DNA of 50,345 nucleotides from an uncultured Bacteroidales bacterium (GCA_902792895.1 CADBBK010000018.1:1-50345), one strand, 5' to 3'. Positions 1 through 8,463 are shown, counted from the stretch's first letter. A program made the numbers and translations. Notes: generated by a model from the sequence alone, not told the origin.

Positions 1-74
1 CCGACCAGGACGGCGAGGTGGCCATCGCCGACGTGAGCGCGATCATCGACTACCTGCTCTCCGGCAACTGGTAA
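1..74 (+). CDS. C-terminal end of a secreted protein with a dockerin-like repeat (partial)
   Basis: Only the last 23 codons and a TAA stop at 72-74 are inside the window. They read as an EF-hand-like half of a dockerin type repeat: DQDGEVAIADVSAIIDYLL, then a short SGNW tail. The Asp-rich loop followed by an amphipathic helix matches the repeats in the proteins at 4842 and 7198. Such repeats usually end secreted proteins in gut Bacteroidales, so this is probably the tail of an exported protein. The catalytic part lies outside the window and cannot be named. Confidence 0.75.
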   Translation, partial: DQDGEVAIADVSAIIDYLLSGNW

Positions 75-79
75 ACCGC

Positions 80-195
80 TTTAGGCTTTAGGTGTTAGGC
101 TTTAGGCTTTAGGTTTTAGGTGTTAGGTTTTAGGCTTTAGGCTTTAGGTTTTAGGCTTTAGGCTTTAGGTTTTAGGCTTTAGGCTTTAGGTCTTA
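80..195 (+). repeat. TTTAGGC-type degenerate heptamer array
   Basis: About 115 bp made almost only of TTTAGGC, TTTAGGT and TGTTAGG units, starting a few bases after the stop codon at 72-74. The G-rich strand is the sense strand of the upstream gene. Similar arrays lie at 6396-6512, 20330-20386, 30836-30911, 32182-32303 and 36970-37040. Confidence 0.9.
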
Positions 196-645
196 GAAAA
201 CAAGAAATACAATAAATACAATCTTTTTATATGGCATCCGCACTCCACCCGGGGTGCGGATGCCTTTGTCCCGTGTACTATGTAGAGACGCAAAATTTTG
301 GATAAATTTGGCGGCACCTCAACCATCGATGCAAGCATCATGGTGTTCGGTTTGCTCAAATTTTGCGTCTCTACAGTGCGGATGCCATATAAATTATTGT
401 CCTTTTTGTCTTTCTTGTCTTCAAATCCAAAATCTTGGCGGCTTGGCGTGAGGCAAAAAAGTTGTTGTTTATGTTGTTCCACGTTGTCCGTGTTGTTTGA
501 TAAACGTGAGGCAAAATTGTACGGCCACGCCAAGGCGAGGCCCTACAGCGCGGATGCCAATTCGATAAATTCGATTAATTCGTAGACAACAAAAGAGTGC
601 GGATGCCATCCATCCAATCCGTCTAATCCGCCGGCCATAAAAAAC
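196..645. repeat. Modular intergenic repeat field, no gene
   Basis: No convincing gene lies here. The stretch is built from modules separated by the 11-mer GTGCGGATGCC or GCGCGGATGCC at 254-264, 376-386, 548-558 and 597-607. The first pairs with its inverse at 233-243 to form a hairpin. Two halves of the GAGACGCAAAA palindrome (285-300 and 358-374) flank a 57-bp insert. A module with GTTGTT-rich text (462-502) and one containing GGCCACGCCAAGGCGAGG (520-540) recur near 4.5-4.8 kb, some in inverse orientation. Short ORFs here are low-complexity by-products of the repeats. Confidence 0.8.
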
Positions 646-1758
646 TTAGCGGCTTGGCGTCTTAGCGTGAGAGTGCGTGAGGCGGCGGTAGAGGGTGATG
701 CCCAGCAGGGGCACGGCGGTGCCGACGATGGTGTACAGCACCCAGAACAGGTCTGTCGTGCTGTGCTCATGGATGACCATGTGGCAGCCAATCTGGCCCC
801 AGTCGAGGCCGTAGTACCAGATCTTGAGCGCCGATACCAGCTTGAACGAGATGATGTGGAACACGTAGATGTACAGCGTGTTGTTGCCGCAATAGACCAT
901 GAAGCGCTTCACCACGCCGTCGTGGCGGTCGAGCCAGGAGGCGAGGTGGTGGACCATGAGGAAACCGATGGCTCCCGTCACGGGCAGCGTGAACACCGTG
1001 CGCAGCTCGGTCTTGAGCGCCATGCCCTGCCAGCCCTGATAGGCCCCGAAGACCAGAAATGCGGCATAGAGCAGCGTGAGCGCCCAGTGCTCACGGATGC
1101 GGCTCTCGTGGCGGCGGTAAATCACGCCCAGGCTGAAGAACAGCACGCCCCAGCAGTCGCGGATGCCGCCCTGCACGAGGGTGGCGATGGTCAGGTGCTC
1201 GGCGACCTTGAACCACGAGAACCCGAAGGCGAGCAGCGCAATCACGATGGGCACCGTGTCGTGGTTGAGCCAGCGGTGACGGTTATAGAGCAGCAGGTAC
1301 AGCACCAGGAACACGATGCTGGCCACCAGCAGGGCCCTGAAGAACCAGAACGCACCGGCCAGGAACTCGTCGTAGCCGCCCATCGAGCAGATGATGTGCA
1401 CCAGCCGCTGCCAGAACTGGTGCCAGTTGTAGGGGTGGGTGACACCGCCGGCCCAGTTGCCGTAGTGCTCGTTCATCAGCCCGATTTTGAAAAACAGGTT
1501 GTGCAGCACCAGGAAGAACACGCTCCACTTGACAAAGGGCACATACAGGCCCTGGAACCGCTTTTTGCAGAAGCTCCACGGGTCCTGCAGGTACTTCTTG
1601 TCAAAGAAGTAGCCCGCAGCGATGAAGAACACGGGCATGTGGAACAGGTAGATGAAGGTCACCAGCAGGGTGGGACCCTCGGCATGGCCGGCGCACATCA
1701 GGATGATGGCTACGGCCTTGCAGATCGACAGGGTGGTGTTGTTGCGTTTCATGGGCAT
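646..1758 (-). CDS. Acyltransferase family 3 membrane protein (probable O-acetyltransferase)
   Basis: A polytopic membrane protein of about 370 residues that fits the acyltransferase 3 family, which transfers acyl groups (often acetyl) onto sugars or exported polysaccharide. The N-terminus has the family pattern: a first membrane helix ending in CAGHAEGP, whose His matches the conserved His of the family, followed by LFHMPVFFIAAGYFF. About ten hydrophobic segments follow. I start at ATG 1758 (MPMKRN) or ATG 1752; a longer frame would need TTG and would overlap the preceding gene. It begins 10 bases after the stop of the GH9-deacetylase gene on the same strand, so the two are probably co-transcribed and may act on the same glycan. 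The acceptor is unknown. Confidence 0.8.
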   Translation of the reverse strand: MPMKRNNTTLSICKAVAIILMCAGHAEGPTLLVTFIYLFHMPVFFIAAGYFFDKKYLQDPWSFCKKRFQGLYVPFVKWSVFFLVLHNLFFKIGLMNEHYGNWAGGVTHPYNWHQFWQRLVHIICSMGGYDEFLAGAFWFFRALLVASIVFLVLYLLLYNRHRWLNHDTVPIVIALLAFGFSWFKVAEHLTIATLVQGGIRDCWGVLFFSLGVIYRRHESRIREHWALTLLYAAFLVFGAYQGWQGMALKTELRTVFTLPVTGAIGFLMVHHLASWLDRHDGVVKRFMVYCGNNTLYIYVFHIISFKLVSALKIWYYGLDWGQIGCHMVIHEHSTTDLFWVLYTIVGTAVPLLGITLYRRLTHSHAKTPSR

Positions 1759-1768
1759 CACTGGGGGG

Positions 1769-4288
1769 TTATTTGTCGGCAAGGAGTGTGGTCAGGGGCA
1801 CGATGGTATAGCCTCGGCTGCGCAGCGTCTTCAGCAACGCGGGCAGGCGGTCGTAGAATTTCTCGGGCCGGCGTTCGTCGGTCCCCAGGTGGATCATCAG
1901 CAGGTGGCCGTTGAGGGTGTGCTCGCGCTCACAGCGCATGATGCGGTCCCACAGCCAGCGGTTGTCGCGGTAGGGGTTGCCGCCGGTGATGCCGGGGTAG
2001 GTGTAGTCCATGCTGCTCGAGGTGCCGGGCGTGAAGTTGACGAGCTGCAGGCCCATCTCGCGCGCCCAGGCGGCAACGGTGGCGTTGTGCCACTCGTAGG
2101 GCGGGATGAAGTAGGGTGCCTGCTGGGGCGTGATGCCGTAGTGCGCCAGCCGCTGATAGGCCTTGACGATGTCGTCGCGGAACTGCTCACGCGTCACCAG
2201 CAGCGAGTCGCGCTTCTCCCACGAGCAGTACAGCAGGTGCCCGTCGCTGTGGGTGCCCACGTAGTGCCCGCCGTCGACCAGGCGCTGCACCACGTCGGGG
2301 TAGAGCTCCAGAAAACGGCCGGTGAAGAAGAAGGCCCCCTTGATGCCCTGCTTGTCCAGGGTGGAGATGATGCGGTCGGCGCCGTCGGCACGGTCATCGG
2401 CGGTGAACACGAGGCACAGCTGCTTCTTGCCCGCGTCGCCGCGCACGATGGCTCCCTGGTCCCACGTGAACTGGCCGCTGGCGCTCTTGCCCTCGGTCTC
2501 ATAGTAGGAGAACGGGAAGGTCAGCGAGGCGGTGCCGTCCATGGTGGGCTCGTTGGTGCTGTAGTCGTGGGTGTTGTCGTGATAGACGACGTCGCCGGGC
2601 TGGAACAGGTCGTAGGTGTTGCCCTCGATGTTGAGCATGTCGTCCGAGAGGTTCACCCCCTTGAGGCTGTTGAAGATGGTGGCATACACGGGGCCGTCCA
2701 CCAGGCCGCCCGTGGGCATGCCGACGCGTTCCATCACATAGTTGCTGTGGGTGGCATGCGGATAGGTGCCGCCGCGGGGCAGCTCCACAATCATGCTCGT
2801 GCCCCACGGGTTGCAGCCCAGCAGCCAGTCGCGCAGCGCCGCCTCCATGTCCATGTACTGGCGGTCGCCGGTGAGCTGGCGGTACAGGATGCACTGGGTG
2901 AGCAGCGCCGTGGTCAGGTTGTTGCTGCACCAGATGCCGGGCACGCCCCACAGGAAGGGGTGCTGCGTAGCCTGGGCACGTGCCTTGACGCGCTCGAGGC
3001 CCGCCTTGATGTTGCGGATGAACTCGTCACGCAGCCGCTGGTTGCCGCGGGCTTGCTGCGCCACGCGGATGTGCCCCATGTTCATGAAGGGGTACCACTG
3101 GTAGTGCCGCGCGCTGTCGGCGCCCATCCACGGGGTGACGGGTTCGCGGCGCCCGTATTCCACCGCCTGCGTCAGGTACTGCGCGTCGCCGGTCATGGCG
3201 TAGAGCTCGATGGCGCCCAGCTCCATGTCATCCACCCAGTTGTCCTCCTCGTAGATGTAGGGCGAGACCACGCTCACCGTCTGGGTGTTGCCGGGCTTGT
3301 CGAGGCCCACCTGATAGGCGTCGGCGGCCTTGGCGCGGATGCGGGCGGCAAACTCGGGGTAGTAGGGCTCCAGCACCGCGGCGCCCAGGGCAAAGTCGCT
3401 GGCAAACTTGCCCGCCGTGCTGGCGGCGCCCATGGTGGCGTTCATGAACTTGCCGCGCTGCTGCGGCTTGCCGTCGATGTAATAGACGGGCCGCCCGTTG
3501 TTCGGGCCCCAGCCGTAGTCTGCCGGGTCGTCCTTGGGCAGCTTCATGCCGATGTGGTCGCGGTCGTCGGCAATCTGGTTGTAGAGTTCGCCCTTGCTGG
3601 GGTTCATCTTGTCGAGCCACGTCAGGCCCCAGTAGATCTCGTCGATGATGTCGGGGATGCCGTTGGCGCCTTTCAGGCCGTTGGCCTGGTAGTGGTCGCC
3701 GAAGGCCCCCGGGCATTGCTGCCATGCCAGCATCATCTGGTAGATGGCGTTGGCGCTCGTCGAGGTGTACTGCAGCAGGTCGGCAGCATCATGCCACCCG
3801 CCGCGCACGTCAATCCATTGCCCCTCCTTGTCGGGGTGGTAGCGCACATAGGCATCCTTGACGTGGCAGCTGTCGCGCTGGAACGGGTTGTAGCCGCACC
3901 GCTGCTGCCGCATGTAGTTGAGCACAAAGTCGGCCGTGCCGTCCCACACACGGTTGTTGATGGGGAACACCGGCGACTCCGCGCCCGCGGCCACGATGCG
4001 GTAGGCCCCCTCGACGTTGAAGGCGCTGAAATCCAGCCGCCAGGTCGCCTGCATCTGCCCCAGCGGTCCCATCTCGCGCACCGCACGAGTGCGGTAAACG
4101 GTCTTGCCGGTGTAGGCGTCCACCAGTTGGAACTCGGTCACGGCCACCTTGTCCTCGCTCATGAGGACAGCCACCTTGATGGCATCGGGCAGGTAGCCCA
4201 GTTGGTTGATGCGTATCCAGCTCCCGGCACGGGCCGCCATGGCCACCAGAGCGAGCAGGATGAGTATAGTCAGTCGTCGGTTCATCAT
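1769..4288 (-). CDS. Secreted GH9 glycosidase fused to a NodB-type polysaccharide deacetylase
   Basis: 839 residues. A signal peptide (1-21, ending ARA) leads into an Ig-like cellulase N-terminal domain (about 22-110), a GH9 (alpha/alpha)6 domain (about 115-600) and a C-terminal NodB homology domain (about 620-839). GH9 residues: GGWHDAAD with Asp167 and Asp170 as the base pair, and TNEPT with Glu580 as likely acid. NodB residues: TADD (Asp631, Asp632), THSDGH (His680, His684), IPPY and a late LLMIHLG. GH9 enzymes mostly cut beta-1,4 glucans, and NodB (CE4-like) domains remove N- or O-acetyl groups, so one protein could trim and deacetylate a decorated beta-glycan; the substrate is inferred only. 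The next gene is an O-acyltransferase. A -7-like TAACTTTG lies at 4333-4340 (minus strand). Confidence 0.9.
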   Translation of the reverse strand: MMNRRLTILILLALVAMAARAGSWIRINQLGYLPDAIKVAVLMSEDKVAVTEFQLVDAYTGKTVYRTRAVREMGPLGQMQATWRLDFSAFNVEGAYRIVAAGAESPVFPINNRVWDGTADFVLNYMRQQRCGYNPFQRDSCHVKDAYVRYHPDKEGQWIDVRGGWHDAADLLQYTSTSANAIYQMMLAWQQCPGAFGDHYQANGLKGANGIPDIIDEIYWGLTWLDKMNPSKGELYNQIADDRDHIGMKLPKDDPADYGWGPNNGRPVYYIDGKPQQRGKFMNATMGAASTAGKFASDFALGAAVLEPYYPEFAARIRAKAADAYQVGLDKPGNTQTVSVVSPYIYEEDNWVDDMELGAIELYAMTGDAQYLTQAVEYGRREPVTPWMGADSARHYQWYPFMNMGHIRVAQQARGNQRLRDEFIRNIKAGLERVKARAQATQHPFLWGVPGIWCSNNLTTALLTQCILYRQLTGDRQYMDMEAALRDWLLGCNPWGTSMIVELPRGGTYPHATHSNYVMERVGMPTGGLVDGPVYATIFNSLKGVNLSDDMLNIEGNTYDLFQPGDVVYHDNTHDYSTNEPTMDGTASLTFPFSYYETEGKSASGQFTWDQGAIVRGDAGKKQLCLVFTADDRADGADRIISTLDKQGIKGAFFFTGRFLELYPDVVQRLVDGGHYVGTHSDGHLLYCSWEKRDSLLVTREQFRDDIVKAYQRLAHYGITPQQAPYFIPPYEWHNATVAAWAREMGLQLVNFTPGTSSSMDYTYPGITGGNPYRDNRWLWDRIMRCEREHTLNGHLLMIHLGTDERRPEKFYDRLPALLKTLRSRGYTIVPLTTLLADK

Positions 4289-4362
4289 TCACAGGTTTCT
4301 CGGGTCAAGGGCAGCACCATCGCCACCCGCCACAAAGTTACAAAAAGTTTTGGTTTTAGCGG

Positions 4363-4490
4363 GCATCCGCCCATCTGGTCAAACAACACATACAACTGTG
4401 AACAACCCAAACAACCTTCATTTTTTGCATCCGCCGACCTGGTCAAACAACACATACAACTATGAACAACCCAAACAACCTTCATTTTTT
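4363..4490. repeat. 64-bp tandem direct repeat, two copies
   Basis: GCATCCGC recurs at 4363, 4427 and 4491, exactly 64 bases apart. Each unit holds GGTCAAACAACACATACAAC and ends in CCTTCATTTTTTGCAT. The same unit appears once more near 6514-6579. Its reverse complement resembles the GTTGTT arrays at 4693 and 6621. Confidence 0.85.
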
Positions 4491-4818
4491 GCATCCGCAC
4501 AGTAGGGCCTCGCCTTGGCGTGGCCGTGCCACTCATTAGTCCTCACGCCAAGCCGCTAAGATTTTGGATTTGAAGACAAGAAAGACAAATAAGGACAATA
4601 TCTATTGTATTGATAAAGAAAACATTGTATTTATTGTATTTATTGTTTTCAAAACCTCGCTTTGCTCGGTGGATAAAGGATAATGTTTAATGTTTAATGT
4701 AGTTGTTCCATGTTGTTCATGTTGTTTGAAAAAAACGTAGCGTGAGGCATGGGTGCGCGGATGCCAAAAAGAAAAGTTGTTTGACGGGGCGGTGCGGGCT
4801 GGATTAGGAATTTTTCTT

Positions 4819-4826
4819 TAATTTTG
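4819..4826 (+). promoter_or_regulatory. Putative Bacteroidota -7 element for the metallophosphoesterase gene
   Basis: TAATTTTG fits TAnnTTTG. It argues that the TTG at 4824, inside this element, is not the translation start and that ATG 4842 or 4845 is. No good -33 element sits at the usual distance. Confidence 0.45.
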
Positions 4827-4841
4827 CGGGTACTTAGAGAG

Positions 4842-6398
4842 ATGATGGCTGCAGTGCGCAAATATGGGATTTGGCTGATGCTGGCGGTGGCCTTGCTGGC
4901 CGTCGCGTGCCCCGTGCGGGCCGCTGAGGACGCCTACCTGCGGGGTGATGTCGACCTCGACGGCAGGGTAGAGGCGTCCGACATGATGGCCCTGATAGAG
5001 TATTACCTCAACGGCCAGTGGACGGTTGACCTGGTCGGGGACGAGCCCTGTGACAGCGCCGCCATTGAGCCCAATGCCCAGGCTTGCCAGCGCAATGCCG
5101 ACACCGACCTCGACGGCGTGATTACCATGCAGGACCTCGCCGATCTCATCGACTTCCTGCTCCACGACGAGTGGCCCGTCACCCCCGAGGAGCACCAGGT
5201 GCTCACCCTGCTGCATCTGAGCGACAGCCATGGCTTTGCCGCGGGGCTGGAGCAGGCCCTGGTGGAGCTGGACGGCGACTCGGCCATCGACGCGATGCTG
5301 TTCACGGGCGACTGGACGGGCCATGCCATCTACAACAACACCGTGAAGCAGCGCTGCTATGCCGTCACCACCCCCGAGGTGGACAGCGCCTTCAACGCCA
5401 TCAAGCGCAGCCATGGCGACAAACTCCTCATGCTCACGGGTAACCACGACTCCTATGACAACAACCCCAGCCTCACCTGCAACGGCAGCCAGCAGCGCGC
5501 CACCGACATGATTAAGGGCTGGATGACCGAGGGCGTCGTCACTTGGGGTGACACCACGGGCGTGGCGTCATACTGGCACAAGGACTACCCCCTGGCCGAC
5601 GGCCACCGGCTGCGCATCGTCGCGCTCGACCAGTACGAGACCACCGCCGTCGGCAAGCCCTCCAAGAAGTTCACCTATCGCCCCATCTACTCCCAGGCCC
5701 AGGTCGACTGGCTGGTGCAGCGCTTGCGGGAACTGTCCCCCGACGACTACCTCATCATTGCCCTGCACGAGCCCGCTTATCAGGACGACAGCGCCATCGC
5801 GGGCCTGAAACCCACCCTCAGCGAGGACTCCACCCACTACCTCGACGAGCCCGAGCGCCTCTTCGTGTCGGAGCGCCTCACCACCTTCAACTATCGGGGC
5901 GACACCAGCGCCGTCAGCATCAACCTGCTGCCCCGCATCATGGACGCCTACCTGCATGGCTACAACCTCACCGACAGCGCCGGCGGCACCGTCTATTACC
6001 AGAACCTCAACGCCGCGCATACCCTGATTCCCGTCGTTGCCGACTTCGAGGGCCACACGCCCTGCCATTTCCTGTTCTACCTCGGCGGGCACCGCCATTG
6101 CGACATCTGCACCCCGCTGCCCGAGCCCTACAGCGACCAGCTGATGATACACGTCACCGCTGCCGACTGGACCGTCACCGCCAGCACCGACGACGACCTG
6201 CTCAGCCATGCCCAGGAGAGCACCAAGGCCTACCCCGTCAAGAACGACGTCAACGTCAAGGCCTGTGAGAGCGACCCCGACTACCGCATCAACAAGATGA
6301 CGCTCGACTTTGGTGCCCGCCTCATCACCATCGACCGCCTCGGCGCCCAGCACACCGCCGGCGGCCGCCTCCGCACCACCGTCGTCTTCCCTTTCTAG
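4842..6398 (+). CDS. Secreted calcineurin-like metallophosphoesterase with N-terminal dockerin-like pair
   Basis: 518 residues from ATG 4842. A signal peptide ends near PVRAAED. It is followed by two dockerin/EF-hand-like repeats (GDVDLDGRVEASDMMALIEY and ADTDLDGVITMQDLADLIDF) and then the phosphoesterase domain. Metal motifs are in family order: LSDSHG, GDWTG, GNHDSY, ALHEPAY and GGHRH. The fold hydrolyses phosphomonoesters or diesters; the substrate cannot be read from sequence. The dockerin pair sits between signal and catalytic domain, whereas in the other two proteins here it is at the C-terminus. The stop codon TAG is itself the first unit of a TTAGG array. It stands alone between repeat-rich spacers. 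Confidence 0.88.
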   Translation: MMAAVRKYGIWLMLAVALLAVACPVRAAEDAYLRGDVDLDGRVEASDMMALIEYYLNGQWTVDLVGDEPCDSAAIEPNAQACQRNADTDLDGVITMQDLADLIDFLLHDEWPVTPEEHQVLTLLHLSDSHGFAAGLEQALVELDGDSAIDAMLFTGDWTGHAIYNNTVKQRCYAVTTPEVDSAFNAIKRSHGDKLLMLTGNHDSYDNNPSLTCNGSQQRATDMIKGWMTEGVVTWGDTTGVASYWHKDYPLADGHRLRIVALDQYETTAVGKPSKKFTYRPIYSQAQVDWLVQRLRELSPDDYLIIALHEPAYQDDSAIAGLKPTLSEDSTHYLDEPERLFVSERLTTFNYRGDTSAVSINLLPRIMDAYLHGYNLTDSAGGTVYYQNLNAAHTLIPVVADFEGHTPCHFLFYLGGHRHCDICTPLPEPYSDQLMIHVTAADWTVTASTDDDLLSHAQESTKAYPVKNDVNVKACESDPDYRINKMTLDFGARLITIDRLGAQHTAGGRLRTTVVFPF

Positions 6399-6512
6399 GC
6401 GTTAGGTTTTAGGCTTTAGGCTTTAGGCTTTAGGTTTTAGGTTTTAGGTTTTAGGCTTTAGGCGTTAGGCTTTAGGTGTTAGGCTTTAGGCTTTAGGTGT
6501 TAGGTGTTAGGC
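6396..6512 (+). repeat. TTTAGGC-type array beginning at a stop codon
   Basis: TTTAGGC, TTTTAGG and TGTTAGG units run from the TAG stop of the metallophosphoesterase to 6512. The G-rich strand is the sense strand of that gene. Confidence 0.9.
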
Positions 6513-7000
6513 TGCATCCGCCCCCCCTGGTCAAACAACACTCACAACTGTGAACAACCCAAACAACCTTCATTTTTTAGCATCCGCCCCCATGGTTGCT
6601 GGCGGATGCTAAAAAGTATAGTTGTTTAGTAGTTCCATGTTGTTCATGTTGTTTGAAAAAATCGTAGCGTGGGACATGGGTGTGCGTAAGCCAAAAAGAA
6701 AAGTTGTTTAGTTGTTCCATGTTGTTCAGGTTGTTTGAAAAAAACGTAGCGTGGGGCTTGGGTGCGTAAGCCAAAAAAGAAAAGTTGTTTAGTTGTTCCA
6801 TGTTGTTCATGTTGTTTGAAAAAATCGGGGTGGGGTGGTTAAGGATTGCTTGAACAATGGTTTTATAACTGATTGGGTGCGGGTTGGTTGGGCGCGTGGA
6901 TGTGGTGGACGGCCGGGTGGCCGTTTTCGGTTTTTGGGGGCGTATGGTGGTGTTTTTTGACGGATTTAAATAAAAATTTCCACAATTTTCCGCTCAACTA
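6513..7000. repeat. Spacer with 81-82-bp tandem array of the GTTGTT module
   Basis: Starts with one inverse copy of the 64-bp unit (6514-6579), then GCATCCGC/GCGGATGC facing each other at 6580-6609. Next is a tandem array whose GTTGTTTAG motif starts at 6621, 6703 and 6784, so the period is 81-82 bp. Each unit carries GTTCCATGTTGTTCA or a variant, then GTAGCGTG and GCGTAAGCCAAAAA. A short GC hairpin with a T tract lies at 6909-6927. The minus-strand reading of the array gives a repetitive Asn-rich peptide that I do not accept as a gene. Confidence 0.8.
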
Positions 7001-7031
7001 TTGCAGGAAAGTATTTTTGTCTATACCTTTG
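7001..7031 (+). promoter_or_regulatory. Bacteroidota-type promoter for the gene at 7198
   Basis: TTG at 7001-7003 and TACCTTTG at 7024-7031 with a 20-bp spacer, a near-ideal match to the Bacteroidota primary sigma factor consensus. Transcription from here would leave a leader of about 160 nt before ATG 7198. Confidence 0.75.
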
Positions 7032-7197
7032 CCGCTCAAGGTTGAAGTTAGTGCCGCTCCGTCGGTGGGTTGGGCTTACCTATCGGTCTGGTCGGTTAAC
7101 TGATTTTTATACTTAACTAAGCGCCTGTGGACACATCTGAGAAGTGGCCACGTTTTATTGTCGATTCATGTTGACCTTAAAAAATAGTAATGTTATT

Positions 7198-8463
7198 ATG
7201 AGAAAGATCTTTACGCTGCTGAGTGTAATGGTCGCTGTGGCTGCCGTGGCGCAGTTCAGTGGCCCTGGTTTCTATCGTGTGCAGAACGCTGGCACCCATT
7301 CCTACATGGGTATCAGGGGCACCAAGTTCCACCCGACGATGCAGCCCGATGCCTTCTGGCCCTGCGTGCTGATGCTGAAGGACTCGGCTCAAGTGACTGA
7401 CCCGGGTTCGATTATCTACATCCCGAGCATGGGCGAGACGAGCCTGTGCGGCCAGGGCGTGAGCACCTACTCGATGACGGGGCTGATGCTGTGCGTGGAC
7501 ACGGCGCAGGTGCGTGAAGAGGGCAAGCCGAGCTACATCGCGACGACGGAGTACTACAAGGAGGATGCCGGTGTGTACATCCACTGCATCTTCCGCGACC
7601 GCGGCAACGGCTTTACCGCCGGCACTAAGGAGAAGACCGAGTCGCGCTGGTGGATTGAGCCTGTCAACGAGGAGTCGCTGGAGACGACCTACTTTGCCGT
7701 GAAGCCCGCCAGCGAGGCCATGGTGGATGCCGAGGGCTGGTACTGGACGACGCTGTGCTGCGACTTCCCCGTGATAATCCCGGCCGAGGGCGGCGTTGAG
7801 GGCGCTTACACGGTGCCTGAGGTGACGGTAGACGGCGGCGTGTGCTATGCCACTCCCGTCAAGCTGTGGGGCCAGGGCGAAATCATCCCTGCTGCCACTC
7901 CGGTGCTGCTGCGTTGCAGCTCTCCCTATGCCAGCGGCAACAAGCTCATCCCCACGGGTGAGGTGGCCAACAACACGACGTTCCCGCTGGTGAACGAGAT
8001 GCTGCAGGGCAACTACTTCAGCAACTTCACCAACTACGCCAGCCTGAGCGACCCCACGGTGACGGCCGTTTATGTGCCGACACAGTCCACGCGTGCCAGC
8101 GCCGACAACCTGGCTCTGGGCATAGATGCCGACGGCAAGCTGGGCTTCTTCCCGCAGGCCGAGGGCACCTATATGCCCGCCAACAGCGCTTGGCTGAACA
8201 TCGCTGGCAAGGACCTGGCCGACGTGACTGCCGTCTATCTGACCGTGCCCCAGGAGCCTGAGCCCGTCGTGATCTATGGCGACGCCGATGGTGACGGTAT
8301 AGTATCGGTGAACGACTTGAGCACCCTGGTGGACTATCTGCTGGGCTTTGAGAGCAAGGATTCGGACGGCGGATTCAATCTGCTGGGCGCCGACGCCGAT
8401 GGCGACGGTGTGGTGGGCATCAGCGACATCTCGACGGTGGTCGACATCCTGCTCCACTTCTAA
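7198..8463 (+). CDS. Secreted protein of unknown function with C-terminal dockerin-like repeats
   Basis: 421 residues from ATG 7198 (MRKIFTLLSVMVAVAAVAQFS), a clear signal peptide; the longer frame to 7144 has no better start. The middle (about 20-340) is a beta-rich region I cannot assign, starting GPGFYRVQNAGTHSYMGIRG, which resembles the opening of some ricin-like or Ig-like exported Bacteroidales proteins only loosely. The C-terminus has two dockerin-like repeats: DADGDGIVSVNDLSTLVDYL and DADGDGVVGISDISTVVDIL. It is monocistronic, with a strong promoter at 7001-7031 and a strong terminator at 8488-8528. The long leader could carry regulation, but no known riboswitch is recognisable. Confidence 0.85.
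   Translation: MRKIFTLLSVMVAVAAVAQFSGPGFYRVQNAGTHSYMGIRGTKFHPTMQPDAFWPCVLMLKDSAQVTDPGSIIYIPSMGETSLCGQGVSTYSMTGLMLCVDTAQVREEGKPSYIATTEYYKEDAGVYIHCIFRDRGNGFTAGTKEKTESRWWIEPVNEESLETTYFAVKPASEAMVDAEGWYWTTLCCDFPVIIPAEGGVEGAYTVPEVTVDGGVCYATPVKLWGQGEIIPAATPVLLRCSSPYASGNKLIPTGEVANNTTFPLVNEMLQGNYFSNFTNYASLSDPTVTAVYVPTQSTRASADNLALGIDADGKLGFFPQAEGTYMPANSAWLNIAGKDLADVTAVYLTVPQEPEPVVIYGDADGDGIVSVNDLSTLVDYLLGFESKDSDGGFNLLGADADGDGVVGISDISTVVDILLHF

Larger units (their letters stand above)
4289..4841. repeat. Repeat-rich spacer with a 64-bp tandem repeat and inverted modules
   Basis: A 64-bp unit beginning GCATCCGC occurs twice (4363-4426 and 4427-4490), and the first bases of a third copy begin at 4491. 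Next come a module with GCCTCGCCTTGGCGTGGCC (4507-4525) and one with GATTTTGGATTTGAAGACAA, both inverse copies of modules in 196-645. A direct copy of the GTTGTTCCATGTTGTTCATG module (4693-4730) ends in GCGCGGATGCC at 4755-4765. No gene is supported. The right end carries the start of the next transcription unit. Confidence 0.8.

Noticed and set aside
80-195. CRISPR array or eukaryotic telomere
   Set aside because: There are no spacers between the units, and the TTTAGGC units sit between bacterial genes with the same style of array elsewhere in the window, so neither CRISPR nor contamination by a chromosome end fits.
186-585. Short frames on both strands in the first spacer
   Set aside because: They are made from the intergenic modules, have no ribosome site and resemble no protein.
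1652-4465. Plus-strand frame of 937 codons opposite the GH9-NodB gene
   Set aside because: Same antisense effect; the protein is low-complexity and the opposite strand has intact catalytic motifs.
6577-6810. Minus-strand 77-codon frame with repeated NNMEQLNNFSF
   Set aside because: It is the 81-82-bp DNA repeat read in one frame; the repeat also occurs in non-coding context at 4.7 kb.
6873-7103. 76-codon plus-strand frame before the promoter at 7001
   Set aside because: It crosses a clear promoter and has GTT/TGG low-complexity content.
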